Source: an uncultured Muribaculaceae bacterium
GTDB taxonomy: Bacteria > Bacteroidota > Bacteroidia > Bacteroidales > Muribaculaceae
Direction: 5' to 3'
Length of the DNA stretch: 32,975 bases
NCBI GenBank assembly: GCA_905207535.1
Contig: CAJLLX010000009.1
Location: forward strand, 1 to 32,975
The notes under the pieces: generated by a model
What the model saw: the letters and a program-made list of their open reading frames with translations, nothing else
Told to the model about the DNA's origin: nothing
The model's database searches: none
Made by a program: the position numbers and the translations under genes
In this document: positions 8,767-16,581 of the stretch, piece by piece
Layout of the letters: every line of letters begins with the position of its first letter
How positions within the stretch are numbered: position 1 is the stretch's first letter

Positions 8767-9324
8767 GTGAAACGACTGTTTTATATCATCGCAGCTCTGG
8801 CCATGGCGGGCGCCGCGCTCTCCTCGTGCAGCGACGACGACAACAACGCCAACACCTGGGAGGACTACCGCCAGTGGCGCGAAGACAACATCAGCTGGCT
8901 CGAGGATCAGCGCAATCTCGTCGACGAGGCCACCGGTCAGCCCTACTATACGAAGATAGTGGCCCCCTGGGCGCCTTCGGCCTACGTGCTCATGCACTGG
9001 TTCAACGACCCGGCCGAGAACGGCGGCGTCTCCCCGATGCTCACTTCCACAGTGACCACCCGCTATAAGCTCCATCTCTACGACGGCACTCTGGCCGATT
9101 CCTCCGAGGGCCAGAAGGGCGGTGTGTTCACCAGCCAGCTCTCCTCGCTCATCGAGGGATGGCAGATAGCGATGATGAATATGCACGTGGGCGACACGGT
9201 GCAGATTCTCATCCCCTATCAGTCGGCCTACGGCAGCTCCTCCTCCGGATCCGTGCTCCCCTACTCCGCACTGCGGTTTAATGTACGCCTGGAAGATATC
9301 CCCGACTACGAGATTCGTCCCTAA
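8767..9324 (+). CDS. FKBP-type peptidyl-prolyl isomerase lipoprotein
   Basis: A 185-residue lipoprotein with a GTG start. The lipobox is LSSC with Cys-21, followed by Ser-Asp-Asp-Asp. From about residue 95 the sequence follows the FKBP fold: YDGTLADSS, a GW-x-x-A-x-x-M-x-VGD segment, IPYQSAYGSSSSG and a final RFNVRLEDI strand. Proteins of this family catalyse cis-trans isomerisation of Xaa-Pro bonds and help folding of exported proteins. The N-terminal 90 residues are specific to Bacteroidales homologues. It closes the glyS-lemA operon, and a terminator follows 14 bases after the stop. Some FKBP active-site aromatics are not obvious by eye, so activity is inferred from family only. Confidence 0.85.
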   Translation: MKRLFYIIAALAMAGAALSSCSDDDNNANTWEDYRQWREDNISWLEDQRNLVDEATGQPYYTKIVAPWAPSAYVLMHWFNDPAENGGVSPMLTSTVTTRYKLHLYDGTLADSSEGQKGGVFTSQLSSLIEGWQIAMMNMHVGDTVQILIPYQSAYGSSSSGSVLPYSALRFNVRLEDIPDYEIRP

Positions 9325-9338
9325 ACTGTGATTTCTAC

Positions 9339-9377
9339 ATGAGGCCGCGCCTGTTGCGCCGCGGCCTCATGCTTTTT
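9339..9377 (+). terminator. Rho-independent terminator after the FKBP gene
   Basis: An 11-base perfect stem ATGAGGCCGCG (9339-9349) / CGCGGCCTCAT (9360-9370) with a 10-base loop is followed by GCTTTTT. It ends the glyS-lemA-FKBP unit. Confidence 0.9.
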
Positions 9378-9408
9378 CACTCATAAACCGATCAATCACA
9401 CCTTATTC

Positions 9409-10713
9409 ATGAAAAAACTTTTACTCGCCTCGGCCATCCTTCTGGCCACTGCGGCCGACCTCTGCGCTCAATCGGCCATCTACGCCTGCGGACACATCCG
9501 ACGCACCCGCACACAGGCCATCGAAAAGCTCTGCTATTCGGGCTACACCACCGCTATCCTCTTCAATGTCAACGTAGAGGACGACGGCTCACTCACCACC
9601 GACTTCAACTGGTCCACACAGCAGGCTGCCGAAGCCGGCGGCATCATCTGCCGCGACGGCAAGTACATCTTCGACCAATATCAGCCCAATTACGTCAGCG
9701 ACATCAAGCGTCTGCTCACCCAGCCCACATCCATCGACCGCATCGAGATATGCATCGGCGGCTGGGGCAACGGCTCCTACGGCCATATCCGTGATTACAT
9801 CAATGCCCACGGCGCCGGAGAGGAGACAGCCCTCTACCGCAATTTCAAAGCCCTCAAGGAGGCTATCCCCGAAATCACAGCCGTCAACAACGATCAGGAG
9901 CAGGACTACGACCTCTCCACTGCCATCACTTTCCACCGCATGCTCGCCGACATCGGCTACACCACCACCGTGGCTCCATACACCAACCGCGACTACTGGA
10001 AGCAGCTCGTCTCGGCACTCAACAAGACTCCCGGCACCTGCGACCTCGTCTACCTCCAGACCTACGGCGGCGGCGCATACAACAATCCCAACGACTGGAA
10101 GGTATTCGGCGACATCCCCATGCTTGTGGGCTTCGACTGCGAGGCTTCCGCCGATATCAACGGCATGGAGAGCAAATTCACCAACTGGCGCGACAACTGC
10201 GGAGCCGTCGGCGGATTTCTCTGGAACTACAACAGCGAAGCACGCGACGTGCATCAGTGGGCCACCACCATCAACCGCATCTTCACCCCGGCTCCCGAAA
10301 AGCCTGTAGCCACCTTCTACGCCGATACAAACTATGGCGGCTATGCCGTATCCCTCGCCGAAGGCTCCTACAACCGCACGCAGCTCGCACGCCTCGGCAT
10401 CAAGACCAAAGACATCGCATCACTGAAGCTCGCCGATGGCTACAAAGTCACCCTCTATCGCGGCAGTGAGTGCGACAAGACCTCTACCGTAATCACTGAA
10501 AGCAAGGAAGATTTAGGCACGCGCTGGCGCAACCAGACCGTCTCGCTCGCCATCGAGAAAAACGAAGAAGGGGGCATCGATGGCGTAGAAGCCGACGCAA
10601 CCGCCGCCGAGTCTCAGTTTATCAACCTCCAGGGACAGACCGTAGCAGCTCCTGTCGCCGGCAACCTTTACCTCTGCCGCCGCGGCACCTCCGTCACAAA
10701 AGTCATCTACTGA
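9409..10713 (+). CDS. Secreted GH18-like TIM-barrel protein with beta/gamma-crystallin domain
   Basis: A 434-residue exported protein: signal peptide to about residue 20 (LCA-Q), a barrel at about 22-292, a beta/gamma-crystallin-like domain at about 300-382 (ATFYADTNYGGYAVSL), and a C-terminal strand segment (FINLQGQT...NLYL...KVIY) like the short sorting or anchoring tails of Bacteroidota secreted proteins. Barrel landmarks match glycoside hydrolase family 18: ICIGGWG (residues 114-120) for the SxGG strand, YLQTYGG for strand 6, GGFLWNYN for strand 8. The catalytic strand reads N160-N161-D162-Q163-E164, so the DxE end of DxxDxDxE is kept but the earlier Asp residues are not. It may cleave or only bind a chitin-like or N-glycan substrate; both are inferences. 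It stands alone between two terminators. Confidence 0.75.
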   Translation: MKKLLLASAILLATAADLCAQSAIYACGHIRRTRTQAIEKLCYSGYTTAILFNVNVEDDGSLTTDFNWSTQQAAEAGGIICRDGKYIFDQYQPNYVSDIKRLLTQPTSIDRIEICIGGWGNGSYGHIRDYINAHGAGEETALYRNFKALKEAIPEITAVNNDQEQDYDLSTAITFHRMLADIGYTTTVAPYTNRDYWKQLVSALNKTPGTCDLVYLQTYGGGAYNNPNDWKVFGDIPMLVGFDCEASADINGMESKFTNWRDNCGAVGGFLWNYNSEARDVHQWATTINRIFTPAPEKPVATFYADTNYGGYAVSLAEGSYNRTQLARLGIKTKDIASLKLADGYKVTLYRGSECDKTSTVITESKEDLGTRWRNQTVSLAIEKNEEGGIDGVEADATAAESQFINLQGQTVAAPVAGNLYLCRRGTSVTKVIY

Positions 10714-10736
10714 TTTTCCACCCTATTTCGGATATA

Positions 10737-10780
10737 CAACGGTTGGGGCGCAACGTTTTGCGTCCCAACCGTTGTTTTAT
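10737..10780 (+). terminator. Terminator after the GH18-like gene
   Basis: Arms CAACGGTTGGGGCG (10737-10750) and CGTCCCAACCGTTG (10761-10774) pair with one G-T wobble around a 10-base loop, followed by TTTTATTGATTTT. It separates this gene from the convergent gene ending at 10818. Confidence 0.88.
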
Positions 10781-10841
10781 TGATTTTCAAGGGTTTGACA
10801 TCCGCTCGAGTTGATTTTCAATGGTTTGGCATCCGCTCGAA
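10780..10841. repeat. 31-base imperfect tandem duplication over a gene end
   Basis: Positions 10780-10810 and 10811-10841 are two copies of a unit beginning TTGATTTTCAAGGGTTTGAC in the first copy and differing at only a few sites. The right-hand copy holds the last codons and TGA stop of the minus-strand gene (ERMPNH-stop). The left-hand copy, read in the same frame, would encode ERMSNP-stop. Confidence 0.85.
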
Positions 10842-11864
10842 ACGGATTGTGCTCTTGTACAGAGGGAAATTCACCGACAATATCGCACCATCGGGGGTGA
10901 GATCGGCGGAGGTTTCGCCATCCATCGGCTCCATATCGGCGTCGATCCACTCAGCACGGTAATGCCCGGCAAAGGATGTGCGCCACAGGTGCCCTTTTAT
11001 CATCCCCGGCTCCCAGGCGCTACGGTTGGCCACGCCGCCGCCCATATAAATGATGTCATAATCGGGCTCCACGGTGTCAGAAGCGCCCTCCGCGGCCCGG
11101 TGTTTCACCACCGCAAGGATGTAGCGGCCTCCCGGCTCGGCAAGAGAGCTCTCGGTGTCGCGGTCGAGAAATCGCCACATCCCCACAGGCTCGGCCTGGC
11201 TCTCATTACGGCAACTCTCGGCAATCTCCTCCGCGCTCAGCCCGCTCCGCAATGCTGCATCGGGCGCCGGGCGCCATTTCAGCACACCGTGGCGCAACCG
11301 CAGGTCGCGGTCGCTGCTGATAGTCAATGCTTTTACCCCTTGCGCCGAGTGCCCCTCGCCGCCATAGACGCTCCCCTTTTCCCCGGCCCAAAAGCCGGCG
11401 CGGTCGCCGACATTTTCCACCGCCACCTCGCTGACGCGGCAATAGACTGAGCTCTCGTCATCTATGGTCAGTCGGCTTTCCGGCGGCTCCGGCTGCCCGT
11501 CAGCGGGCTCGCATCCTCGCAGATCCTCGACGGTGCACTCGGCCACACGCTTGTCATCGCCCATCAGCCCTGCGCCACGGGTGCGATACGTCAGCGACAT
11601 CCGCTTCAGCGGCGCTCCGAAGCCGTCGAGCAGCTCTATCCGCCACCCTTTCCCGTCGAGGGCATGCCCATGGATGTTGCCGATGAGCTCCAGCTCGGCC
11701 TCTATCACAAATTCCCGGCACCCCTCGGGGAGCGCCACAGTGTGAGTCTCCCCGGCTTTCACCTTGGCATCAGGCAGCGACAGGCGCTCCCAGTCGGCGC
11801 CCTGCACCGGCTGAATGGCGATGGCCACAGCCATAAGAAGCGATGTGAACAGTGTGAATTTCAT
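10818..11864 (-). CDS. Secreted protein of unknown function
   Basis: A 348-residue product with a clear signal peptide (MKFTLFTSLLMAVAIAIQPV, cleavage probably after VQG at about residue 23) and no lipobox or further membrane helix. I do not recognise a characterised domain. The middle and C-terminal parts (YDIIYMGGGVANRSAWEPG, then KGHLWRTSF and HYRAEWIDADMEPM) are beta-rich, and the end gives a typical beta-strand pair, so a periplasmic beta-sandwich is likely. It is nine bases downstream of miaA and probably co-transcribed with it, although no functional link is evident. The last seven codons and stop lie in a tandem duplication. Confidence 0.78.
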   Translation of the reverse strand: MKFTLFTSLLMAVAIAIQPVQGADWERLSLPDAKVKAGETHTVALPEGCREFVIEAELELIGNIHGHALDGKGWRIELLDGFGAPLKRMSLTYRTRGAGLMGDDKRVAECTVEDLRGCEPADGQPEPPESRLTIDDESSVYCRVSEVAVENVGDRAGFWAGEKGSVYGGEGHSAQGVKALTISSDRDLRLRHGVLKWRPAPDAALRSGLSAEEIAESCRNESQAEPVGMWRFLDRDTESSLAEPGGRYILAVVKHRAAEGASDTVEPDYDIIYMGGGVANRSAWEPGMIKGHLWRTSFAGHYRAEWIDADMEPMDGETSADLTPDGAILSVNFPLYKSTIRFERMPNH

Positions 11865-11873
11865 CCCTCAGCG

Positions 11874-12803
11874 TCAGTTTTTTTTTGCTTCCTCACCTCT
11901 GTAGAGCCGCACACAGGCCTCGGTGAAGGCTTCACGGCTCATATCCCACGGCAACCAGTGGATATGGAATCCGCGGCGCTCCATCCCCCTGAACCAGGTC
12001 ATCTGACGCTTGGCAAACTGATGGATGGCTATCTCCAGCCCGCTGTACATCTCCTCGCGGGTGATCTCGCCAATCACATAGCGGGTAACGAATTTATATT
12101 CCAGTCCGTAATAGATGAGATCCTCGGGTGCGATCCCCTCGCCAAGCAGCCGCTCCACCTCCTGAATCATCCCGCCGTCGATGCGCGCACGCAGCCGCCG
12201 GCTGATGCGCTCGCGCCGCTCGTCGCGACCTATCTCCACACCCACAATCACCGCGTCAAGGGGCCTGGCGGGCGCTGTGAGCTCTTCCGTCTCGGGATGG
12301 CGATCGTAATAGGTCTGAATCTCTATGGCGCGTATGGCGCGCTTAGCGGTGTCTACATCGGTCACATTGTGCAGGGTCTTCATCGCGGCGAGGATGGCGG
12401 TGAGCTCTTCGAGCGATTTCCCTTCGAGCGACTGCCGCAGCTCCCTGTCTTCGGGCACCTCGGGGAGACACATCCCTTTTAGCAGCGACTCCACATAGAG
12501 CCCCGTGCCTCCGCACACCACCGGCACACGGCCGCGCTCCGAAATATCCTCGATGGCCCGCCGGGCATCGCGCAGATACTCGTAGAGGTTGTATTTGCTC
12601 CCCGCCGGAGCCACATCTATCACATGATAGGGCACCGGGCCATACTCGTCGAGGTCTTTGCCGGTGCCGAGGTCCATACCGCGGTACACCTGGCGCGAAT
12701 CGCCGCTCACTATCTCGCCGCCGAGCGCAAGCGCGGCGTCCACCGCCCGCCGGGTCTTCCCCGAGGCCGTCGGACCCGTTATGCAAAGTATTTTTTTCAT
12801 CAT
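11874..12803 (-). CDS. miaA: tRNA dimethylallyltransferase
   Basis: Adds a dimethylallyl group to N6 of A37 in tRNAs that read codons starting with U. The 309-residue protein shows the P-loop GPTASGKT (residues 10-17), the GDSRQVY motif near 37-43 with its catalytic Asp, GTGKDLDEYG, the GGTGLYVESLL motif near 98, and the C-terminal FAKRQMTWFRG tRNA-binding motif. The GTGKDLxEYG-PYHVID segment looks like one of two MiaA paralogue types often found together in Bacteroidales genomes; whether a second copy exists cannot be seen here. Two ATG codons in a row (12803, 12800) leave the exact start open. The upstream membrane-protein gene is 36 bases away. Confidence 0.95.
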   Translation of the reverse strand: MMKKILCITGPTASGKTRRAVDAALALGGEIVSGDSRQVYRGMDLGTGKDLDEYGPVPYHVIDVAPAGSKYNLYEYLRDARRAIEDISERGRVPVVCGGTGLYVESLLKGMCLPEVPEDRELRQSLEGKSLEELTAILAAMKTLHNVTDVDTAKRAIRAIEIQTYYDRHPETEELTAPARPLDAVIVGVEIGRDERRERISRRLRARIDGGMIQEVERLLGEGIAPEDLIYYGLEYKFVTRYVIGEITREEMYSGLEIAIHQFAKRQMTWFRGMERRGFHIHWLPWDMSREAFTEACVRLYRGEEAKKN

Positions 12804-12839
12804 GTGGGTTGTCGGTGAGGCGGTTAGATAGTCAGGATG

Positions 12840-14183
12840 TCAGCCGTGGGCACGCATGCGCTTGTTGAATAGGCGCTTCACGGGATACCAGAATTTATCC
12901 TGATTGGTACGGTCCACTGTCAGCCAGTGCGTATCGTCGTAGTTCACATCCCAGCTGCGGATATCGCGCAGACGGAAGGTGGGTTTGTAGTTTTTGATCG
13001 GGTAGAGGCGGCGGCCACCCTCGTCATAGGTCTTCCATGCCATCGCTATGCGCCACACGCGCGTCAGCTCGGTCACCAGGTCGGGGCTAAGTATCCCCTG
13101 CTGCGCCAGCTGCCGCAGATGGCCCCATTTGAGCCATTCGCCCTCGATTTTAGAGTCGAGCATCTCCTCCTCGTCGTTGATAAAGGCGAAATAGTGGTAA
13201 ACATTGCGGAAGGTGATCTCGTCGGGCGAGCTGTAGATCAGCCTTATTTCGGCCCCTCTTATGCCGGTATACTCCTGAAAGAGCCGTATGGCATTGTGGA
13301 GGTTCTCATGCTCGCAGTAGTCGGTGTGCACTATCGCCGGGGTGTCAAACCGCTTGATTTTCGCGCCGTTGGCGAAGGTGTGGCTGGTGTCCGACATCAT
13401 GTCCACAAACAGGCAGTCGTCATGTATCAGCAGGAAGCGAAGCGTGCTCGAGCCGGGGGTCGACACCAGGTGCTCCTCGTCGTTGTGGCAGTAGTAGATC
13501 CACAGCGAGTAATACCTCAGCCCGAGATACACCAGCGACAGAGCGTAGATGGTCAGCGGCATCCACACGAAGAAAAAGAGGTCGGCCTTGTTGAGGCTGA
13601 TATTCACATAGTTGGTGAGATAATATCCCCAGTCGACCACCGTCAGCAGCAGCGACAGGGTGAAGAGCAGACTGGTCTGATAGCGCCATTCGCGGCTGAA
13701 AAGCTCGCCTATGAATCCGTGCTCTATCACATTGCCGTAGCGCAGTTTGCACTTCTGGCACACCAGCGGCTCCGAGCGCCTGCGCAGCATGAAGAACAAG
13801 GTCACCACGGTGGTCACCGGAGCCACCACAAGTATTTCTATCACAGGCGAATCCATGTCAAACGGCTGTCCGTTGAGCTCCACCATATCTTCACCCCGGG
13901 CGAAGAAATACACTCCCACTACAAATAGCGCCGCGATGAGGATCACAGCCGACACCTCCTGAATAAGGCGCGAGCACGACGGCACGTCGCTCCTCCTCAT
14001 CACCGCGTGGAGCCACTGCAGCGCAAGGAAAAGCACCACATTCAGCGGAGCGAGATACTGGCTGGGCACCACCGGCGCGCACACGGCAAGCATCATCAGC
14101 AGCCCCACGGCCACGGCCCAGTTGCGCCACAGTCCGAAGATTGCAGCCGTCATTCCTTCTTTTATTTTATTCGCTCTATGCAT
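12840..14183 (-). CDS. Six-helix membrane protein of unknown function with a CxxC motif
   Basis: A 447-residue protein with probable membrane helices at about 21-37, 43-59, 76-94, 113-132, 170-188 and 202-223, and a soluble C-terminal half of about 220 residues. A single CxxC pair (C142, C145 in VCQKCKLRYGN) sits between helices 4 and 5, likely on the cytoplasmic side, and could bind metal or be redox-active. The C-terminal part is rich in acidic and aromatic residues (DEEHL, DDTHW) and resembles nothing I can name. It heads the unit that continues with miaA. Met-11 is an alternative start. Confidence 0.75.
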   Translation of the reverse strand: MHRANKIKEGMTAAIFGLWRNWAVAVGLLMMLAVCAPVVPSQYLAPLNVVLFLALQWLHAVMRRSDVPSCSRLIQEVSAVILIAALFVVGVYFFARGEDMVELNGQPFDMDSPVIEILVVAPVTTVVTLFFMLRRRSEPLVCQKCKLRYGNVIEHGFIGELFSREWRYQTSLLFTLSLLLTVVDWGYYLTNYVNISLNKADLFFFVWMPLTIYALSLVYLGLRYYSLWIYYCHNDEEHLVSTPGSSTLRFLLIHDDCLFVDMMSDTSHTFANGAKIKRFDTPAIVHTDYCEHENLHNAIRLFQEYTGIRGAEIRLIYSSPDEITFRNVYHYFAFINDEEEMLDSKIEGEWLKWGHLRQLAQQGILSPDLVTELTRVWRIAMAWKTYDEGGRRLYPIKNYKPTFRLRDIRSWDVNYDDTHWLTVDRTNQDKFWYPVKRLFNKRMRAHG

Positions 14184-14333
14184 TGCTTATTTTCTCATTT
14201 TAGTGTCGCGGCACCCGGAGCCATCGCCCTATGCTCTGCCGGGGCTTACGGCCACCGGCTCCCCCGCCTGCGCCGACCTTTGCTTTTAACCGCCGGGAGC
14301 GGCATTTTGTTTGTACTCTGCGCTACAATTCTC

Positions 14334-16550
14334 TCAGAGATTGTCAGAGAAATAGCGCAGCATGCGCCCGTACACCAGCGCGCGGGCATCGCAGCCGTTG
14401 ATGCTGTGGTTCATCTCGGGGAAAAGCAGCATATCGCAGTAGCGGTCGGCCTTCTGCAGGGCGCTCACAAACTCTATGGTGTTGGTGAGGTGCACATTGT
14501 CGTCGGCGGTGCCGTGGATGATCAGCAGGCGGCATGCCAGACGCCCGGCGCGCTCCACCGGCGCACCTTCGTCGTAGGCCTCGCCGTTCTCCTGCGGGGT
14601 GAGCATGAACCGCTCGGAATATACCGTGTCGTAGAAGCGCCATGAGCTGACGGGAGCTATCGCCACTGCAGCCTTCCAGGGCGAATCCACCGAAGTGACG
14701 CCCATCAGGGTCTCATATCCGCCATAGCTCCAGCCGCTGAGGCCTATGCGGTCGCCGTCGGCATAGGGGAGCGAGGCCACATACTGCGCGGCGGCAATCT
14801 GGTCCTGAGTCTCGAAGTAGCCCAGACGCTTGTACACCACGTCGCGGAAGGCTGTGCCGCGTGCACCGGTGCCTCGCCCGTCGACACACACCACCAGGAA
14901 CCCCTGCTGAGCAGCGTAGATGTCCCAGTCCATGCGCCAGCGGTTGACCACCTCCTGCGAGCCGGGGCCGCTGTACTGCCACATGATCACGGGATATTTT
15001 TTCGATGCGCTGAATCCGGCGGGCTTCACCATGTAGCCGTTGAGGGTGTAGCCGTCGCTCTGCATGGTGAAAAATTCCTTCGTCGGCACTCCGGCGTAGC
15101 GCTGGGCGTAAGAGGCGTTATCCTCGAGCACGCGCAGCTTCTTTCCTTTCCCGTTGTAGAGGGTGTAGGTCGGAGGAGTGGCGGCGGTGCTGTAATTGAC
15201 GGTATAGTAGTTCATCGCCGGGGAGAAGGTGGCCGAGCCCCACCCTTCGGCTGGTGTCAGCATCTCGATCTTCTTCCCCTGACGGTCTACGCGGCGCACC
15301 ACGCGGTTGACGGCGGCGGTCACATCCTCGCCGGGCACCGCCTGATAGTAGCTGTTGCCCAGTGCGTCGGTGCCGTAATATGCCGTCACGTCGGCTTGGC
15401 CCGAGGTGATGGCGCGCAGCTGCTGACCGGCGTAGGAATATTTGTAGAGGTTGTTCCACCCCGTGCGCTCGCTCTGCATCACAAATCCGTCGTTCTCGAA
15501 GGCTATCTCCTCATAGGTGGCGGGATTGAGCCACGCCTTGGCCTCCTCTACCAGTATCGATTTGCAGACGGTGCTCTTGGGATTGGCGGAGTAAAGCTCC
15601 ATGCGGTTCTGAGCGCGGTTGAGGGTCACAATCATCAGGCGCTCGGCATTGTCGCCGCCAAAGGCTATGCGGGGTATATACTCTATGCCGCCGTCTTTAA
15701 GCGCTATCTCCTTGATCTTGCGGGTGTCCACATCGTAGGAGTGCACGCTCACGCGGCTATTCTGCTCGCCGGCCACGGGATATTTGTAGGAAAATTCGCC
15801 GGGATAGAGGGCATATTCGCTCTGCGGCGAGCACCATCCCTGATAGCGGGTGAAGGTGAAGGTGGGCACCTTCGCCTCATCGTAGCGCAAATAGCACAGC
15901 GTGGTGCAGTCGGGTGCCCACGCCATTGAGCAGTCGGTGGAAAACTCCTCCTCGTAGGTCCAGTCGGGGATACCGTTGATCACCCGGTTTTTCTCGCCGT
16001 CGGTGGTCACCTGCACCTCCGAGTCGTAGTCTATCTTCTTGATATAGATATTGTTGTCGGCAACGAAGGCCACCATGCGCCCGTCGGGCGACATCAGCGG
16101 CGACTGCTGGCGGTCAAAGTTTTTGCTCAGCTTACGCAGGATATTGCGCTTGATCTCGAATATGTAGTATTCCCCCTTGACCGAGCGGCGGTACACCGGC
16201 TCCGAATCGGCGCAAACCAACAGTTTTGTGCCGTCGGCGCTGATGGTGAAGCTCTCCACCTGCGCTATGGTGTTTTCGCGGGTGTGGGTCACATCGAGCA
16301 CTGTCTCCGTCTCCTTGCCGGTGGCGGTGTCATACTTCACTATCTTCGATCCGTCGGCGCTCAGGCGCAGAAACGTCTCCCCGTCGGGCATATACTGCAT
16401 GGCGCCGGGGGTCGACGTCGCATTGCCGGGATACACATACTTCGAGATGGCCTCCACATTGACCACCCCCGCCGGAGCCTTCACGCCGGCAGCACAGGCC
16501 GTACCGGCCACAGCCACAGCCGCCGCAGCGGCACACAATATCTTCTTCAT
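14334..16550 (-). CDS. Dipeptidyl peptidase IV (S9 family), secreted
   Basis: Removes Xaa-Pro or Xaa-Ala dipeptides from peptide N-termini, here in the periplasm. The product is 738 residues from the chosen start, with a signal peptide (MKKILCAAAAAVAVAGTACA). The N-terminal beta-propeller contains DWTYEEEF, the double-Glu motif that binds the substrate amino terminus and is diagnostic of the DPP IV branch. The C-terminal alpha/beta hydrolase has the nucleophile motif GWSYGGY (Ser near 608), the Asp motif HGTADDNVH and the His motif MNHSI. An in-frame ATG seven codons upstream (16571) would place an acidic stretch before the signal peptide, so 16550 is preferred. The upstream coiled-coil gene is close enough for one operon. 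Confidence 0.94.
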   Translation of the reverse strand: MKKILCAAAAAVAVAGTACAAGVKAPAGVVNVEAISKYVYPGNATSTPGAMQYMPDGETFLRLSADGSKIVKYDTATGKETETVLDVTHTRENTIAQVESFTISADGTKLLVCADSEPVYRRSVKGEYYIFEIKRNILRKLSKNFDRQQSPLMSPDGRMVAFVADNNIYIKKIDYDSEVQVTTDGEKNRVINGIPDWTYEEEFSTDCSMAWAPDCTTLCYLRYDEAKVPTFTFTRYQGWCSPQSEYALYPGEFSYKYPVAGEQNSRVSVHSYDVDTRKIKEIALKDGGIEYIPRIAFGGDNAERLMIVTLNRAQNRMELYSANPKSTVCKSILVEEAKAWLNPATYEEIAFENDGFVMQSERTGWNNLYKYSYAGQQLRAITSGQADVTAYYGTDALGNSYYQAVPGEDVTAAVNRVVRRVDRQGKKIEMLTPAEGWGSATFSPAMNYYTVNYSTAATPPTYTLYNGKGKKLRVLEDNASYAQRYAGVPTKEFFTMQSDGYTLNGYMVKPAGFSASKKYPVIMWQYSGPGSQEVVNRWRMDWDIYAAQQGFLVVCVDGRGTGARGTAFRDVVYKRLGYFETQDQIAAAQYVASLPYADGDRIGLSGWSYGGYETLMGVTSVDSPWKAAVAIAPVSSWRFYDTVYSERFMLTPQENGEAYDEGAPVERAGRLACRLLIIHGTADDNVHLTNTIEFVSALQKADRYCDMLLFPEMNHSINGCDARALVYGRMLRYFSDNL

Positions 16551-16581
16551 ACCTTCAGTCTCTTTCTTCATTCATTTTCTC

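Noticed and set aside
14184..14333. Possible hairpin terminator after DPP IV (GGAGCC ... GGCTCC)
   Set aside because: Arms are only six bases with a long loop and no T-run on either side.
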